From an uncultured Colwellia sp. (GTDB lineage Bacteria > Pseudomonadota > Gammaproteobacteria > Enterobacterales > Alteromonadaceae): a stretch of 64,000 bases of DNA. The DNA lies in NCBI GenBank assembly GCA_913063325.1, contig CAJXYE010000008.1:42695-106694 (forward strand). Direction: 5' to 3'. The position numbers and the translations under genes were made by a program. The notes beneath the pieces were generated by a model that searched no databases, was not told the origin of the DNA, and was given only the letters and a program-made list of their open reading frames with translations. Positions 1 through 9,825 of this stretch are shown here, in pieces (positions within the stretch are counted from its first letter, which is position 1; every line of letters starts with the position of its first letter).

Positions 1-812
1 TGTAATGCGTTTTCTGTTTTACCTTCACGCTCAAGACGGGCATCTTTTTGCTCAAGCCAATTGGTATAATTACCTTCATATGGAATACCGTGGCCTCTAT
101 CAAGCTCTAATATCCAACCCGCAACATTATCTAAGAAATATCTATCATGGGTGATAGCTACGACAGTACCAGCATAGTCATGTAAGAAGCGCTCTAACCA
201 TGCAACAGATTCAGCATCTAAATGGTTAGTTGGTTCATCTAGTAATAACATGTCTGGTTTTTCAAGCAATAAGCGACAAAGGGCAACACGACGACGTTCA
301 CCACCACTTAGTACAGCAATTTTTTGATCCCATTCTGGTAAACGTAAGGCATCAGCAGCACGCTCAAGTACGTTATCAATATTATGACCATCGTTGGCGT
401 TGATTATATCTTCTAACTCGCCTTGCTCTTTAGCTAGCTTATCAAAATCAGCGCCTTCTTCAGCATACTCGTTATAAACTTGGTCTAAACGAGCCATAGC
501 GTTTTTAACTTCCGAAACCGCTTCTTCAACGGCTTCACGCACAGTTTGATTTTCATCAAGCTGTGGCTCTTGTGGCAAATAACCAATTTTAGTACCGGCT
601 AAAGCAACGGCGTCACCTTCAAACTCTTTATCAACACCCGCCATAATACGAAGTAGGGTAGATTTACCTGAGCCATTTAAACCTAAAACACCAATTTTTG
701 CGCCAGGGAAAAATGAAAGAGAAATATCTTTTAAAATAGTACGCTTTGGTGGAACTACTTTGGAAACTCGATTCATCGACATGATGAATTTATCTGGTAA
801 CGGCTGAGCCAT
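1..812 (-). CDS. ettA: Energy-dependent translational throttle protein EttA (ABC-F ATPase), 5' part
   Basis: EttA binds the ribosomal E site and gates the first elongation step according to ATP/ADP level. The visible 270 residues start [20 protein letters not shown] and hold the first ABC domain: Walker [10 protein letters not shown] near residue 40, the signature [16 protein letters not shown] and Walker [13 protein letters not shown] followed by the switch His in ITHDRYF. The gene runs off the left edge, so the second ATPase domain is not seen. A GTATC-type spacer with no strong Shine-Dalgarno precedes the ATG. The first about 30 codons and the upstream DNA are duplicated at 3285-3446. The family assignment is firm because the N-terminal segment matches E. 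coli EttA closely. Confidence 0.95.
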   Translation of the reverse strand, partial: MAQPLPDKFIMSMNRVSKVVPPKRTILKDISLSFFPGAKIGVLGLNGSGKSTLLRIMAGVDKEFEGDAVALAGTKIGYLPQEPQLDENQTVREAVEEAVSEVKNAMARLDQVYNEYAEEGADFDKLAKEQGELEDIINANDGHNIDNVLERAADALRLPEWDQKIAVLSGGERRRVALCRLLLEKPDMLLLDEPTNHLDAESVAWLERFLHDYAGTVVAITHDRYFLDNVAGWILELDRGHGIPYEGNYTNWLEQKDARLEREGKTENAL

Positions 813-945
813 GTAGATACCTTTTTATTTAGGGGAAATTACAATTGCGGTTATTTTAGGTGAAAGGGAGTGGGCAAGCAAATTTAGTCTTAATAAGTAG
901 CGTATGTTTCTAATATGTTAGACTCAACCTAGCAACATCTCATTT

Positions 946-3072
946 TTATTTAACCTTTGAGTATTGCTTATAGGCAGGTACTCGTTTGGCAAGGTAATTA
1001 ATCCACTTCCCTTCGTTTAAGTAATACTCTTTCATCTTAGGATGCTCGAGTAATTTTCGGTTGGTATGATGGTAAATCGCTAGGTTGTCAGTGCCTGTCC
1101 ACCAATTGTATTTATTCTTTTCTGCGAGAACAAGCTCTACGGCTCGGTCTAAATCAATATGGGCTAAAGCTCTAAAACCTGACATACCATAAGGATTGTA
1201 GTTAGCACTGCGGTTATTTAATAATTTGTTTAATAAGTGTTTAGCTTGCTTAGTATTCCCAATAATTTGAAATGCGACTGCCTGGATAGAGTCTATCCGT
1301 TCTTGGAGAAAATTATTGCTATCTGCAAAATGAACGTTAACGATGCGCTTTGCTATTGATATTGTTTTTTCATGTTTTCCTCTGTTTTGATAAATTGTCA
1401 ATTGATTAACATTAAATTGAATATAACTGAGTTTACCTGCAGGGCTAGTAGTTTCTTCAATATTTGATATTGGTAAATCAAGGATTTTTTGCTCACCTGA
1501 TGGTAAAATTGAATAAATAAAGTTAGCACCGTAAAATATGTCATCGACAAATACTTCGGTATTATTGGTAGTAAATTTTTCAATTAATGATTCGTCAGCA
1601 GTATTTAAAAATTGCTGATATAAGTTGGCTGTTTTATCATATGAACTTGCCTTACCTAAACTTTTATCAAGGCGCTCAAAAAGCATTTTTACCATTTGTG
1701 AATCATCTACTAATTCAAAATGATATAACGAACCTCTGATTATTCGTGCATGTAATGGATCTAAAGCAAGAGATTTATTAAATGCTAATTTTGCTTGTTC
1801 ATTTTGGCCATCTAAAGAAAACCACCAACCGAGTACATACCAAGAAATTGCATCATCAGGATAAAGAGCAATCGCTTTATCTATATAATTTTTACGCTGT
1901 TTTCTATAATCAGCAGAGGCCTGTTTTGATTGCAATTCTTCAGCAACAAAATCACTTGCTTGAGCCAGTAGAGTTTCTAAATTGTTAGGTGCTAAAGTCA
2001 CTGCTTTGTTTAGCGCATGTTTAGCTTTTATGGTTAATTCTTTTTTTATCGAATGCCAATTATCACCAGCATGCCAATCGGCAATATGCATATTACGAAT
2101 GATGTGATCGTAAACTTCGTTTAATAATCCCCAAGCTTCAACAAAATTTGCATCTATTTGAACTGCTTGTTCTAGAAATGTTTGTTGCTGGGCCATACTT
2201 TGTGCAGATTCAGGTTCACTTCTGTCAATACTGCGAGCTTTGTTATAGAGATCATAAGCTTTCACGCTATGGGTAGGCATATTATCTAATAGCCCTACAG
2301 ATTCCGGTTGTAATTCTAAATGTATAGCATTGGTGATTTCTTTGGCGATAACACTTTGCACAGCAAAAACATCGGTCAACTCTCTGTCATAGTTCTGAGC
2401 CCATAAATGATGATCAGATATAGCATCATTTAATTGCACAGTAACGCGAACAAAATTGTTTACTCGCCTAACAGATCCTTCAAGAATGTATTTTACACCT
2501 AACTCGTTGGCTATCTGAGGTAATGTTTTTCCTGATTTTTGAAAACTAAGTGCTGAGGTTCTAGATGTCACTTTGAAACCTTGGATTTTAGATAAGTTAG
2601 TAAGAACTTCCTCGTGAATCCCTCCGGCAAAAAAAGTATTGTCAGTATGAGAACTCATATTTTTTAGAGGTAACACTGCTATAGAATGAAGTTGGTGATT
2701 AGCTGTTGATTTAATTGTTTTATCGGGTGAAAGGTAAGTATCAAAAAGTACAATAGATAAGGCAATGACTAATATGGCAATGATAATAAAGTCAATTTTT
2801 CGGCCAGTGATTTCTAAAATTGATTCGCTATGATGGATAGTAGAACTTCGTTTGACTCCTTCAGGAGTTAACTCAAATGCCCAAGCCAGAAATAGTGCAA
2901 AAGGGAAGCCAATAAAACCAAGATAGAAAACGATACCATTTAGCACCGGAGGAAGGTTTAACGCGGGTACAGCTACAGACGTAACTTGAATGACAACCCA
3001 ACCCAAAGCTAGATAGGCTATACCCACCTTAAAGACGTTTCTGCGTTTTAGTTCTGCTATTAAATTGGCCAT
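946..3072 (-). CDS. Membrane-anchored TPR protein with FlgO/adenylate-cyclase-type N-terminal domain
   Basis: A 708-residue protein. Residues about 1-75 (MANLIAELKRRNVFKVGIAY) form the membrane-proximal module seen in TPR 'adenylate cyclase-like' proteins of marine gammaproteobacteria, with two hydrophobic segments and a third at about 93-112. A TolB/FlgO-like alpha/beta domain follows at about 130-255 (SIAVLPLKNMS, ILEGSVRR, LWAQNYDREL). The C-terminal half is helical TPR-type (for example AISWYVLGWWFSLDGQNEQA). No cyclase catalytic domain is present, so the usual automatic name is misleading. AGGAG lies 9 bases before the ATG. The gene sits alone between two copies of the ettA 5' region, which suggests insertion. 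A signalling or envelope scaffold role is an inference. Confidence 0.75.
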   Translation of the reverse strand: MANLIAELKRRNVFKVGIAYLALGWVVIQVTSVAVPALNLPPVLNGIVFYLGFIGFPFALFLAWAFELTPEGVKRSSTIHHSESILEITGRKIDFIIIAILVIALSIVLFDTYLSPDKTIKSTANHQLHSIAVLPLKNMSSHTDNTFFAGGIHEEVLTNLSKIQGFKVTSRTSALSFQKSGKTLPQIANELGVKYILEGSVRRVNNFVRVTVQLNDAISDHHLWAQNYDRELTDVFAVQSVIAKEITNAIHLELQPESVGLLDNMPTHSVKAYDLYNKARSIDRSEPESAQSMAQQQTFLEQAVQIDANFVEAWGLLNEVYDHIIRNMHIADWHAGDNWHSIKKELTIKAKHALNKAVTLAPNNLETLLAQASDFVAEELQSKQASADYRKQRKNYIDKAIALYPDDAISWYVLGWWFSLDGQNEQAKLAFNKSLALDPLHARIIRGSLYHFELVDDSQMVKMLFERLDKSLGKASSYDKTANLYQQFLNTADESLIEKFTTNNTEVFVDDIFYGANFIYSILPSGEQKILDLPISNIEETTSPAGKLSYIQFNVNQLTIYQNRGKHEKTISIAKRIVNVHFADSNNFLQERIDSIQAVAFQIIGNTKQAKHLLNKLLNNRSANYNPYGMSGFRALAHIDLDRAVELVLAEKNKYNWWTGTDNLAIYHHTNRKLLEHPKMKEYYLNEGKWINYLAKRVPAYKQYSKVK

Positions 3073-3284
3073 AATAAAGCTCCTATAACACCAATAAAGG
3101 ATAGCAGTTAATAGCAGCTCGCGTAGGTAAAGAATGCAATGATGAAAATGAGGAACGTTTAGATTAATGGTTGGATAGAAATTCTGACTCTCTTAATAAT
3201 AGTGATTTTCGGCTACTCAGCTCACTTCTTTGGACAACGTTAAATAATAGGAGAATAGAAGGTCACTAAAAGTTATTTAACTCC

Positions 3285-3446
3285 CTAGCTTGCACGCTTT
3301 GGTGGAGCTACTTTAGAAACGCGGTTCATCGACATGATGAATTTATCTGCTAACGGCTGAGCCATGTTGATACCTTTTTATTTTGAAGGGAAAACTCTAT
3401 TGTCGATATTTTAGGTTAAAGGGGCATGGCAAGAAAATGTGATTGA
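3285..3446 (-). pseudogene. Duplicated 5' end of ettA plus its upstream region
   Basis: Bases 3293-3446 match 743-894 over about 150 bp, covering the ettA leader and about 25 codons. The frame reads [20 protein letters not shown] and then PPKRAS before a TAG stop at 3285-3287. The copies differ mainly at synonymous or third positions and in the leader, so the duplication is old or one copy came from a related strain. Together the two copies form direct repeats around the TPR gene. The 26-codon frame is probably not a functional gene, although its start region is intact. Confidence 0.85.
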
Positions 3447-3768
3447 GAGGATTTCAGTTTTAGATGTACAACTGATATATGTTTTTAAATAGACGCGGTA
3501 AAATAGTAACTCAATTTAGGTTGAGCCTATGACTTGTTATAACTCTATTGGCATTAGATAAAGCTATTTTTTTCTTTGAGTGTTTGCTGACTTATCTCTA
3601 AACCCTCAGTACAGAATTTTCGATGAGGTAATGGCTGAATATTATATTTACATTAATAGCGAGCGCACTTTTAACTTCGGACTCGATTTAAGTATCGCAA
3701 TGACTATCTATGATGATATTTACACACTACAGACCTCTTGCATCTACTCCAATGGTAAAATTTTCATG

Positions 3769-3879
3769 TTAAATGCTGTTAGTTGCCATAGCTAACGCTG
3801 ACAAGCTAAGTAACATGCCAATGACTGAAAAAGATAGTGCTAATACCATTTTGTTAATAGGTGTTGTCATCGAGTTCAT
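3769..3879 (-). CDS. Possible 36-residue hydrophobic mini-protein or remnant of an exported protein
   Basis: The ATG frame reads MNSMTTPINKMVLALSFSVI and ends GMLLSLSALAMATNSI. This is the layout of a Sec signal peptide (basic n-region, hydrophobic core, A-x-A site) with almost no mature part. A GGGA lies about 9 bases upstream. It is either a one-helix small protein or the stump of a secreted-protein gene; the flanking DNA is also decayed, which favours the second reading. Confidence 0.35.
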   Translation of the reverse strand: MNSMTTPINKMVLALSFSVIGMLLSLSALAMATNSI

Positions 3880-4038
3880 AATAATCCCTTAATTGTTTTG
3901 TTCAAATAATTTGTTTAAATAAGTAGTTAAATAGTTATTAACTTAATTCTCTTTTGTATAGTGCCACTTCCGTGCCAATTTGTTTTTTGTGTTTATAACA
4001 GTTACTTATGGTTTTGGGTTCTAATGTGAATATTAGAA

Positions 4039-4078
4039 AATCCCAATATCAGGAATTTAATGTACTGATATTGGGATT
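4039..4078. repeat. Perfect 14-bp inverted repeat with 12-base loop
   Basis: Arms AATCCCAATATCAG (4039-4052) and CTGATATTGGGATT (4065-4078) are exactly complementary. No long T run follows on either strand, so a classical intrinsic terminator is doubtful. It lies between the signal-peptide ORF and the decayed lipoprotein gene. Confidence 0.6.
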
Positions 4079-4306
4079 GTTTCAATTATCTTCAACTATC
4101 TTCATTTAAATCATTTGTTCCGAAAACTTTCAGTATTCCATATGCTTACTACAGATCAAGCAACAGTTGTTTACCCTAAGTTTACGAATTAGAACAATTA
4201 CGTATTTCAGTATAGGTAGAATAACGTTAAATACCTGCATAGAGTCGAATGGAAAGTAGATAGCCTTTTCGACTCAACGCTTAATAATAAAAATAGACAG
4301 TATAAA

Positions 4307-4762
4307 ATGAAAACAAGCCTCATTATTCTTATCACCGCTTTATTAACTGGCTGTGGTTCAACGGGTATATACAGAAAGTCATGAAGATACGCAGGTAAGC
4401 TTTTCTGAGTACAGTACAAAGACGGGAAACTATCTTAATCATCAGGCAAACCTTAAAGTTACTCAAACAGGTTTAGTTTCGAGTAATTGCTGCGCAGGGC
4501 AGTAGTTCACGATTCAGCGTAAATGAAGACAACTTCAATGTAACTTATCTTTTATGGATAAATGAGTCTGAAGTTGATGATGTCGAGCTTGCTATTAATA
4601 AATACCGTCACTGGCGCGCTGAAGTCATTCCTTAGCATTTGCTATGAATTTAGTAAGTCAGGGGTATGTACTTTTACTTATATGATTGATGAGAAAAGTG
4701 TTGAACTTTTATCCGATGATTTAGAAAAATTCAAGCAAAATTTATTTGGCCTCAAAAGTTAG
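4307..4762 (+). pseudogene. Frameshifted lipoprotein gene
   Basis: The ATG at 4307 opens a lipoprotein signal peptide MKTSLIILITALLTGCGSTG with a clear lipobox (LTGC). The frame then stops, but the sequence continues sensibly in other frames: VYTESHEDTQVSFSEYSTKT, then VIAAQGSSSRFSVNEDNFNV, then SFLSICYEFSKSGVCTFTYM and on to a TAG at 4760-4762. At least three frameshifts are needed to join the parts. The reconstructed product would be about 150 residues, secreted and anchored to a membrane. I do not recognise the family. The accumulated frameshifts argue for a dead gene rather than sequencing error. Confidence 0.75.
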
Positions 4763-4791
4763 CTTTTATTTTTTGAAATACGTGAACGTTA

Positions 4792-5655
4792 TTAAAAGCT
4801 ATAAATAAGAACTACTGAGGTTTCAGTATTTAGATTTTCTCTATCATCATCTACTTTTGAGTTGTAATCGATAGTAAAGTTGAGTTTTAGTTGAAGAGAG
4901 TCGATTAGCTTACTGGTAATTGAGCTTTCTGCTTTATAAATACTGTTTTGTCCTTTTTCAAACGCATGCTTAATCACAAGTAGTTGTTTAAATTCTATGT
5001 GTTCATTTAATTTCCTTATATAAAGCGCCTGAGATTGTAAAATAAGAGTATCTTGAGTTTGACTCGCCATTCCTACAGCCCGCTCTTCTTCAGTTACTTG
5101 GGTAACATCTCTTTTAAAACCTGGGCCGATATCGGCATCAAAACTTGACGCTTTACTTTCATACCAGCGGCGTCCCCACCCAGTAGACATTGAAGCTTGT
5201 GAGTCAAAGCCAGAGAAGCGATTTTCTTCATAAAATACACTACCATAGAGGTAGTTTTTCTTTATCGGGTCTATGGTGTAGTTAGTTTGCGTTCCAAAGC
5301 TCCATTTTTGATCTGTGGTTTCAAAGTTTTGATTAGTTTCGGTTTCAATTTCAGTTTTTTTCACTAATAAATCAAAGACGAATTTACTACGCCAAAGGCC
5401 TCTTTCGAAACGTAGATCTAAGCCTGTTTTAATATCGGCACTGCGAGTATTACCTGTTAAATAGAGAAAGCCAAGTTGAGCAGAGGCGGTAAACAAAGTG
5501 CCAGATGACGGTTGTTGTGACTCATCAGCCTTTTCAAGACTAAATAATATATCTGATGCATCAGCAGAGTTAGTCTCTGTTTCTTGGGCGTAAGATAGTA
5601 CAGGTAAAGCACAATAAATTGCTAAAATGGGCAGTAGAATAAAGCGAGAAAACAT
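4792..5655 (-). CDS. DUF481 family outer-membrane protein (YdiY-like)
   Basis: A 287-residue protein with a Sec signal peptide (MFSRFILLPILAIYCALPVL then SYAQ) and a DUF481 beta-barrel-type body: GFLYLTGNTRSADIKTGLDL, FGTQTNYTIDP, YLYGSVFYEENRFSGFD, alternating polar/aromatic strands and a terminal VVLIYSF with the C-terminal Phe typical of outer-membrane proteins. Family members such as E. coli YdiY are called salt-induced outer-membrane proteins; the substrate is unknown. The gene is monocistronic, downstream of the fba terminator on the same strand. Its own start has only a weak ribosome binding site. Confidence 0.85.
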   Translation of the reverse strand: MFSRFILLPILAIYCALPVLSYAQETETNSADASDILFSLEKADESQQPSSGTLFTASAQLGFLYLTGNTRSADIKTGLDLRFERGLWRSKFVFDLLVKKTEIETETNQNFETTDQKWSFGTQTNYTIDPIKKNYLYGSVFYEENRFSGFDSQASMSTGWGRRWYESKASSFDADIGPGFKRDVTQVTEEERAVGMASQTQDTLILQSQALYIRKLNEHIEFKQLLVIKHAFEKGQNSIYKAESSITSKLIDSLQLKLNFTIDYNSKVDDDRENLNTETSVVLIYSF

Positions 5656-5734
5656 TTTGAAAAATTACTTAATAGAAATGACCGATTATGATGTGGAGTC
5701 AATTATACCTAAGTAGTTGTTTTTTTTCGAGCAT

Positions 5735-5760
5735 AAAAAAAGGGCCAAGGCCCTTTTTTG
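5735..5760 (-). terminator. Intrinsic terminator after fba
   Basis: The GGGCC/GGCCC stem with A and T tracts on both sides (aaaaaagggccaaggccc then tttttt) ends the fba transcript. The symmetrical tracts would also allow termination from the other strand. Confidence 0.85.
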
Positions 5761-5782
5761 TAACTACTTTGTACTCGTAATA

Positions 5783-6847
5783 TTACTTGATAATAGCTTT
5801 TAATTGACCTGATTGGTAAAGGTCAAACATGTTATCAAGGCTTATTGGCTTGATTTTACTCGCATTACCAACAGTATTAAAAGCTTCATAACGGGCTTTA
5901 CAAATGTCGTACATAGCATTAGTTGATACTTGTAAGAATTTACGAGGATCAAATTCACTTGGGTTTTGCGCTAAAAAGCGACGAACAGCACCGGTAGCAG
6001 CAAGACGTAAATCTGTATCTATATTGATTTTACGAACGCCATGTTTAATACCTTGCTGAATTTGTTCAACAGGTACACCGTAAGTCTCAGGGATCTTACC
6101 GCCAAACTCGTTAATAACAGCTAACCATTCTTGTGGGACAGATGAAGAGCCGTGCATAACTAAATGAGTTTGTGGAATACGCTCGTGAATAGCTTTAATG
6201 CGGTCAATGGCTAATATGTCGTCAGTTGGCGGACGAGTAAACTTGTAAGCACCGTGAGAGGTACCACAAGCAATAGCTAGTGCATCTACTTGAGTCTTAT
6301 TAACGAAATCTGCTGCTTCTTCAGGGTCTGTTAACATTTGTTCTTTAGTTAATACACCTTCAGCGCCAACACCATCTTCTTCACCGGCCATGCCAGTTTC
6401 AAGTGATCCTAAACAACCTAATTCGCCTTCAACAGAAACACCACACGCATGTGCCATTTCAACAGTACGACGAGTAACGTCAACGTTATATTCGTAGCTG
6501 CTTGGTGTTTTACCATCGTCCATTAATGAGCCATCCATCATTACTGATGAGAAACCTAATTGAATAGAGCGTTGACATATAGTCGGAGAAGTACCGTGAT
6601 CTTGATGCATGACTACGGGAATATGTGGAAACTCTTCAATAGCTGCTAAAATTAAGTGGCGTAAAAAAGGTGCACCGGCGTATTTTCTGGCACCTGCAGA
6701 AGCTTGCATGATAACAGGGCTATCAGTATCACTAGCAGCAAGCATAATTGCACGTACTTGCTCTAAGTTATTTACATTAAATGCTGGAATACCGTATTCA
6801 AATTCTGCCGCATGATCGAGCATTTGGCGCATTGAAATTAAAGCCAT
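5783..6847 (-). CDS. fba: Fructose-bisphosphate aldolase, class II (Calvin-cycle subtype)
   Basis: Zn-dependent cleavage of fructose 1,6-bisphosphate to DHAP and glyceraldehyde 3-phosphate. The 354-residue length and motifs fit the TIGR01521-type class II aldolases: catalytic Asp and Zn-ligand His in [10 protein letters not shown] (D83/H84), [29 protein letters not shown] and the substrate loop [11 protein letters not shown]. It is the last gene of the tkt-epd-pgk-fba series but is separated from pgk by a terminator and a 520-bp gap, so it probably also has its own promoter. An AGGAG lies 9 bases before the ATG. Confidence 0.96.
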   Translation of the reverse strand: MALISMRQMLDHAAEFEYGIPAFNVNNLEQVRAIMLAASDTDSPVIMQASAGARKYAGAPFLRHLILAAIEEFPHIPVVMHQDHGTSPTICQRSIQLGFSSVMMDGSLMDDGKTPSSYEYNVDVTRRTVEMAHACGVSVEGELGCLGSLETGMAGEEDGVGAEGVLTKEQMLTDPEEAADFVNKTQVDALAIACGTSHGAYKFTRPPTDDILAIDRIKAIHERIPQTHLVMHGSSSVPQEWLAVINEFGGKIPETYGVPVEQIQQGIKHGVRKINIDTDLRLAATGAVRRFLAQNPSEFDPRKFLQVSTNAMYDICKARYEAFNTVGNASKIKPISLDNMFDLYQSGQLKAIIK

Positions 6848-7283
6848 TTACTTACTCCTAGATAAGTTTTGTTGCTAAGGTTGAAAGTTTTTATTTTGAT
6901 GACAAAATTATAGCAAATAGTACCCCTGTCTAACAGGTTAATTTAACAAAACTTGTTTTTTAGTCAGAAATTAAGCTTAATGCTGAATTTTGTGCGAATA
7001 TTACAATATATTTATGATTAATAGGCTGTATTAGTACTTTTTTTGAGATTGTGATTGTAAGTTTACTACAATAGTATAGCAAGAAGTTTCGACTTTATTT
7101 CGATTTTGTTTCGTTTTGTTAGTTTTATTTGGTTTTTCTGTTTCGTTTTGCTTTCTTTTAATTGCGTCTCTACTTTTTTTATTAATTTTCGGCTTGATGT
7201 TATGTGGTTATCGACGGCGTTATCAGGCGTTTCGAATAGTTAGGTTTAGTGTACAGTTGATTTGTAATTGATATCTTAGGGCA
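6848..7283. other. Long AT-rich fba upstream region
   Basis: A 436-base non-coding stretch between the pgk terminator and fba. It is very T-rich on the plus strand. A short dyad CCTGtctaaCAGG lies near 6925. No conserved riboswitch or sRNA is recognised; the fba promoter is expected here. Confidence 0.5.
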
Positions 7284-7320
7284 TAAAAAAACGAGTACCT
7301 AGATAAGGCACTCGTTTTAA
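7284..7320 (-). terminator. Intrinsic terminator after pgk
   Basis: AAAACGAGT pairs with ACTCGTTTT across a short loop; a T tract follows on the minus strand. It separates pgk from fba transcriptionally. Confidence 0.8.
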
Positions 7321-7367
7321 TATTCATTAGCAATTAATTACTAATGAGTAGCTTTGCGTTAGAAAGA

Positions 7368-8543
7368 TTACGCCTTGGCGCGTTGCTCTAAGATCTCTAC
7401 TGCTGGTAATTTTTTACCTTCTAGGAACTCTAAGAAAGCACCACCACCTGTTGAGATGTAAGATACTTTATCGGCAATATCATATTTGTCTACTGCTGCT
7501 AAAGTATCGCCGCCACCAGCAATTGAGAAAGCCTTACTTTCTGCTATTGCCTTTGAGATAACTTCAGTGCCTTTAGCAAAAGCATCCATTTCAAATACGC
7601 CAACAGGGCCATTCCATAAGATAGTGCCAGCAGTTTTAATTATTTCTGCTACTTTTGCTGCTGTTTCAGGGCCGTAGTCAATGATATCATCTTGTGCATC
7701 AACGTCAGAAGCGGATTTTATTTCAGTTGCTGAATCATGTTTCCAGTCACTAAAACCATCGCGAGTCACGGTTACATCATCAGCAAAAATCACTTCAGTT
7801 TCTTTACATAAGCGTTGTGCTTCTGGAATTAAGTCAGCTTCATAAAGTGAATTACCTACTTCATTACCTGCAGCAGCAACAAAGGTATTTGAAATTCCGC
7901 CACCAACAACTAAGGTGTCAGCAATTTTTGATAAAGAATCTAATACTGTTAATTTCGTTGATACTTTAGAGCCACCAACAATTGCCACTAATGGGCGGGC
8001 TGGGTTATCTAAAGCTTTACCTAATGCGTTTAATTCGCCTGTTAATAATGGGCCTGCACAAGCGGTTGTCGCAAACTTAGCTACGCCATGAGTACTTGCA
8101 TGAGCGCGATGAGCAGTACCAAAAGCATCCATAACAAATACATCACATAATGCAGCTAATTTTTTAGCTAAGGCGTCATCATTTTTCTTTTCGCCGATAT
8201 TAAAACGAATATTTTCAAAAACTACTAATTCGCCTGCAGAAACTTCAACACCATTTAGGTAATCAGTCACTAAACGTACTGGGTAGTTTAATGCCGCGCT
8301 TAAATAATCAGTCACAGGTTTAAGTGAGAATGCTTCTTCTGGTTGCCCCTCTGTTGGGCGACCTAAATGAGACATCACCATAACTTTTGCACCAGCTTCT
8401 AATGCAAGTTTAAGTGTTGGTAATGCTGCGCGTAAACGTGCATCTGAAGTGATTTTACCGTCGGCTACGGGTACATTTAAATCTTCACGAATTAACACGC
8501 GCTTGTTAGCTAATGTTAGATCAGCCATTTTGATAATAGACAT
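7368..8543 (-). CDS. pgk: Phosphoglycerate kinase
   Basis: Transfers phosphate from 1,3-bisphosphoglycerate to ADP. The 391-residue length is normal. The N-terminal 3PG site reads [20 protein letters not shown], with SHLGRPTEG and [13 protein letters not shown]. The hinge/nucleotide side has [32 protein letters not shown] and the [12 protein letters not shown] phosphate loop near residue 345. Its neighbours epd (110 bp upstream) and fba match the usual gammaproteobacterial order. AGGAGA lies just upstream of the start. Confidence 0.97.
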   Translation of the reverse strand: MSIIKMADLTLANKRVLIREDLNVPVADGKITSDARLRAALPTLKLALEAGAKVMVMSHLGRPTEGQPEEAFSLKPVTDYLSAALNYPVRLVTDYLNGVEVSAGELVVFENIRFNIGEKKNDDALAKKLAALCDVFVMDAFGTAHRAHASTHGVAKFATTACAGPLLTGELNALGKALDNPARPLVAIVGGSKVSTKLTVLDSLSKIADTLVVGGGISNTFVAAAGNEVGNSLYEADLIPEAQRLCKETEVIFADDVTVTRDGFSDWKHDSATEIKSASDVDAQDDIIDYGPETAAKVAEIIKTAGTILWNGPVGVFEMDAFAKGTEVISKAIAESKAFSIAGGGDTLAAVDKYDIADKVSYISTGGGAFLEFLEGKKLPAVEILEQRAKA

Positions 8544-8653
8544 GCTTGTCTCCTATATTCACTGTAAGTAAGTTATGAACGCTATAGTTTCCTATAACGT
8601 GTTTCTTTAATATATTTTGAATTCTTTACTTAAATTTTTTCTTAGTACTTTGT

Positions 8654-9673
8654 CTAATTCTTTGCTTGGTGCATTGCCATTGCTGTATCTAACATGCGAT
8701 TGGCAAAACCCCACTCATTGTCACACCACACCAGCATTTTAATTAAGCGTTTATGGCTAACACGTGTTTGGCTACCATCAACGATGCATGAGTGTGGGTC
8801 GTGATTAAAATCGACCGATACTAGAGGCTCTTCGGTATAATCTAATACGCCAGATAACTCACTATTTTTAGTTGCTTCTTGTATAGCTTTGTTGATATCA
8901 CAAATACAGGCATCAGTATTTATGATCAGCGTTAAGTCCATGGCGGTAACGTTAATTGTTGGTACCCGTACCGCAATAGCTTCAAAGCGACCTTTAAATT
9001 GTGGTAAGACTCGTTCAATCCCCGCGGCAAGTTTAGTATCAACTGGAATGATAGATTGACTAGCAGCACGAGAGCGACGTAAATCTTTATGGTAAGCATC
9101 AATAACTTGTTGATCATGCATTGAGGAGTGAATGGTGGTAATACTTCCACTTTCAACACCAAAGGCTTCATCAATCACCTTGATCACCGGTACTATACAG
9201 TTGGTGGTACAAGAGCCGTTAGAAACAATGCGGTCATCAGAGCTTAATGTTTGATGATTAATTCCATAGATAATGGTGGCATCAATATCTTGGCTACCAG
9301 GGTGAGAAAATAATACTTTTTTGGCGCCACGATTAATATGGCTTAAGCCATCAGCCTGACTGCCATATTTTCCCGTACAATCAAGCACAATATCTATATC
9401 TTGTTGCTGCCAAGGCAGGCTATTTAAGTTGCCAATATGGGTTAATGCTATTTCATCGCCATCGATAACTAACTGATTATCAGTTTGACTGACATCAAAA
9501 GCGAATCGTCCGTGAGTACTATCGTACTTTAATAGGTGGGCTATGCCTGTAGAAGGTGCTAATTCATTAATTGAAACTAGGGTGAACAAGTCTGTTTTGC
9601 CACTTTCATATAGCGCTCTAACGACGCTGCGACCGATGCGGCCAAAGCCATTGATGGCAATTCTTATTGTCAT
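8654..9673 (-). CDS. epd: Erythrose-4-phosphate dehydrogenase
   Basis: An NAD-dependent GAPDH-fold enzyme that feeds pyridoxal phosphate synthesis by oxidising erythrose 4-phosphate. It has 339 residues: Rossmann motif [15 protein letters not shown], catalytic Cys in SNGSCTTNC (GAPDH has SNASC), general-base His in [20 protein letters not shown], and [20 protein letters not shown]. The DQQVIDAYH and [18 protein letters not shown] stretches follow E. coli Epd rather than GapA. Its position between tkt and pgk supports the epd call. Confidence 0.93.
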   Translation of the reverse strand: MTIRIAINGFGRIGRSVVRALYESGKTDLFTLVSINELAPSTGIAHLLKYDSTHGRFAFDVSQTDNQLVIDGDEIALTHIGNLNSLPWQQQDIDIVLDCTGKYGSQADGLSHINRGAKKVLFSHPGSQDIDATIIYGINHQTLSSDDRIVSNGSCTTNCIVPVIKVIDEAFGVESGSITTIHSSMHDQQVIDAYHKDLRRSRAASQSIIPVDTKLAAGIERVLPQFKGRFEAIAVRVPTINVTAMDLTLIINTDACICDINKAIQEATKNSELSGVLDYTEEPLVSVDFNHDPHSCIVDGSQTRVSHKRLIKMLVWCDNEWGFANRMLDTAMAMHQAKN

Positions 9674-9732
9674 AATATTACTGCATTGTTATTGATGATG
9701 TACTGATTACCGGAGCAATTAACTGAAGGTTG

Positions 9733-9773
9733 ATAATTCTTACCTATAGCAAAAGGCTATAGGTAAGAATTAT
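9733..9773. repeat. Perfect 18-bp stem in the tkt-epd spacer
   Basis: Arms 9733-9750 and 9756-9773 are exactly complementary around a 5-base loop (AAAAG); the core is CTTACCTATAGC / GCTATAGGTAAG. No U tract follows on the minus strand, so it looks more like an RNA processing or mRNA-stability hairpin, or a protein-binding dyad, than a full terminator. Confidence 0.75.
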
Positions 9774-9825
9774 AAAGACCAGCCACGAGTACTACTAATA
9801 CAAGTGACTGGCATTTTTTACAAGC

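Larger units (their letters stand above)
3073..4306. other. 1.2-kb region of gene debris and non-coding DNA
   Basis: No convincing full-length gene is present. It contains the duplicated ettA 5' fragment, a 36-codon signal-peptide-like ORF, a perfect hairpin and AT-rich filler. An open frame at 3580-3795 (plus strand, GTG start, 71 codons) has no recognisable domain or ribosome binding site and is not called. Confidence 0.6.

Noticed and set aside
946..3072. Calling the TPR protein an adenylate cyclase
   Set aside because: No class III catalytic domain motifs; only the TolB/FlgO-like and TPR parts often found in proteins given that name.
3580..3795. 71-codon plus-strand frame
   Set aside because: GTG start without ribosome binding site, no domain and overlaps the minus-strand signal-peptide ORF.
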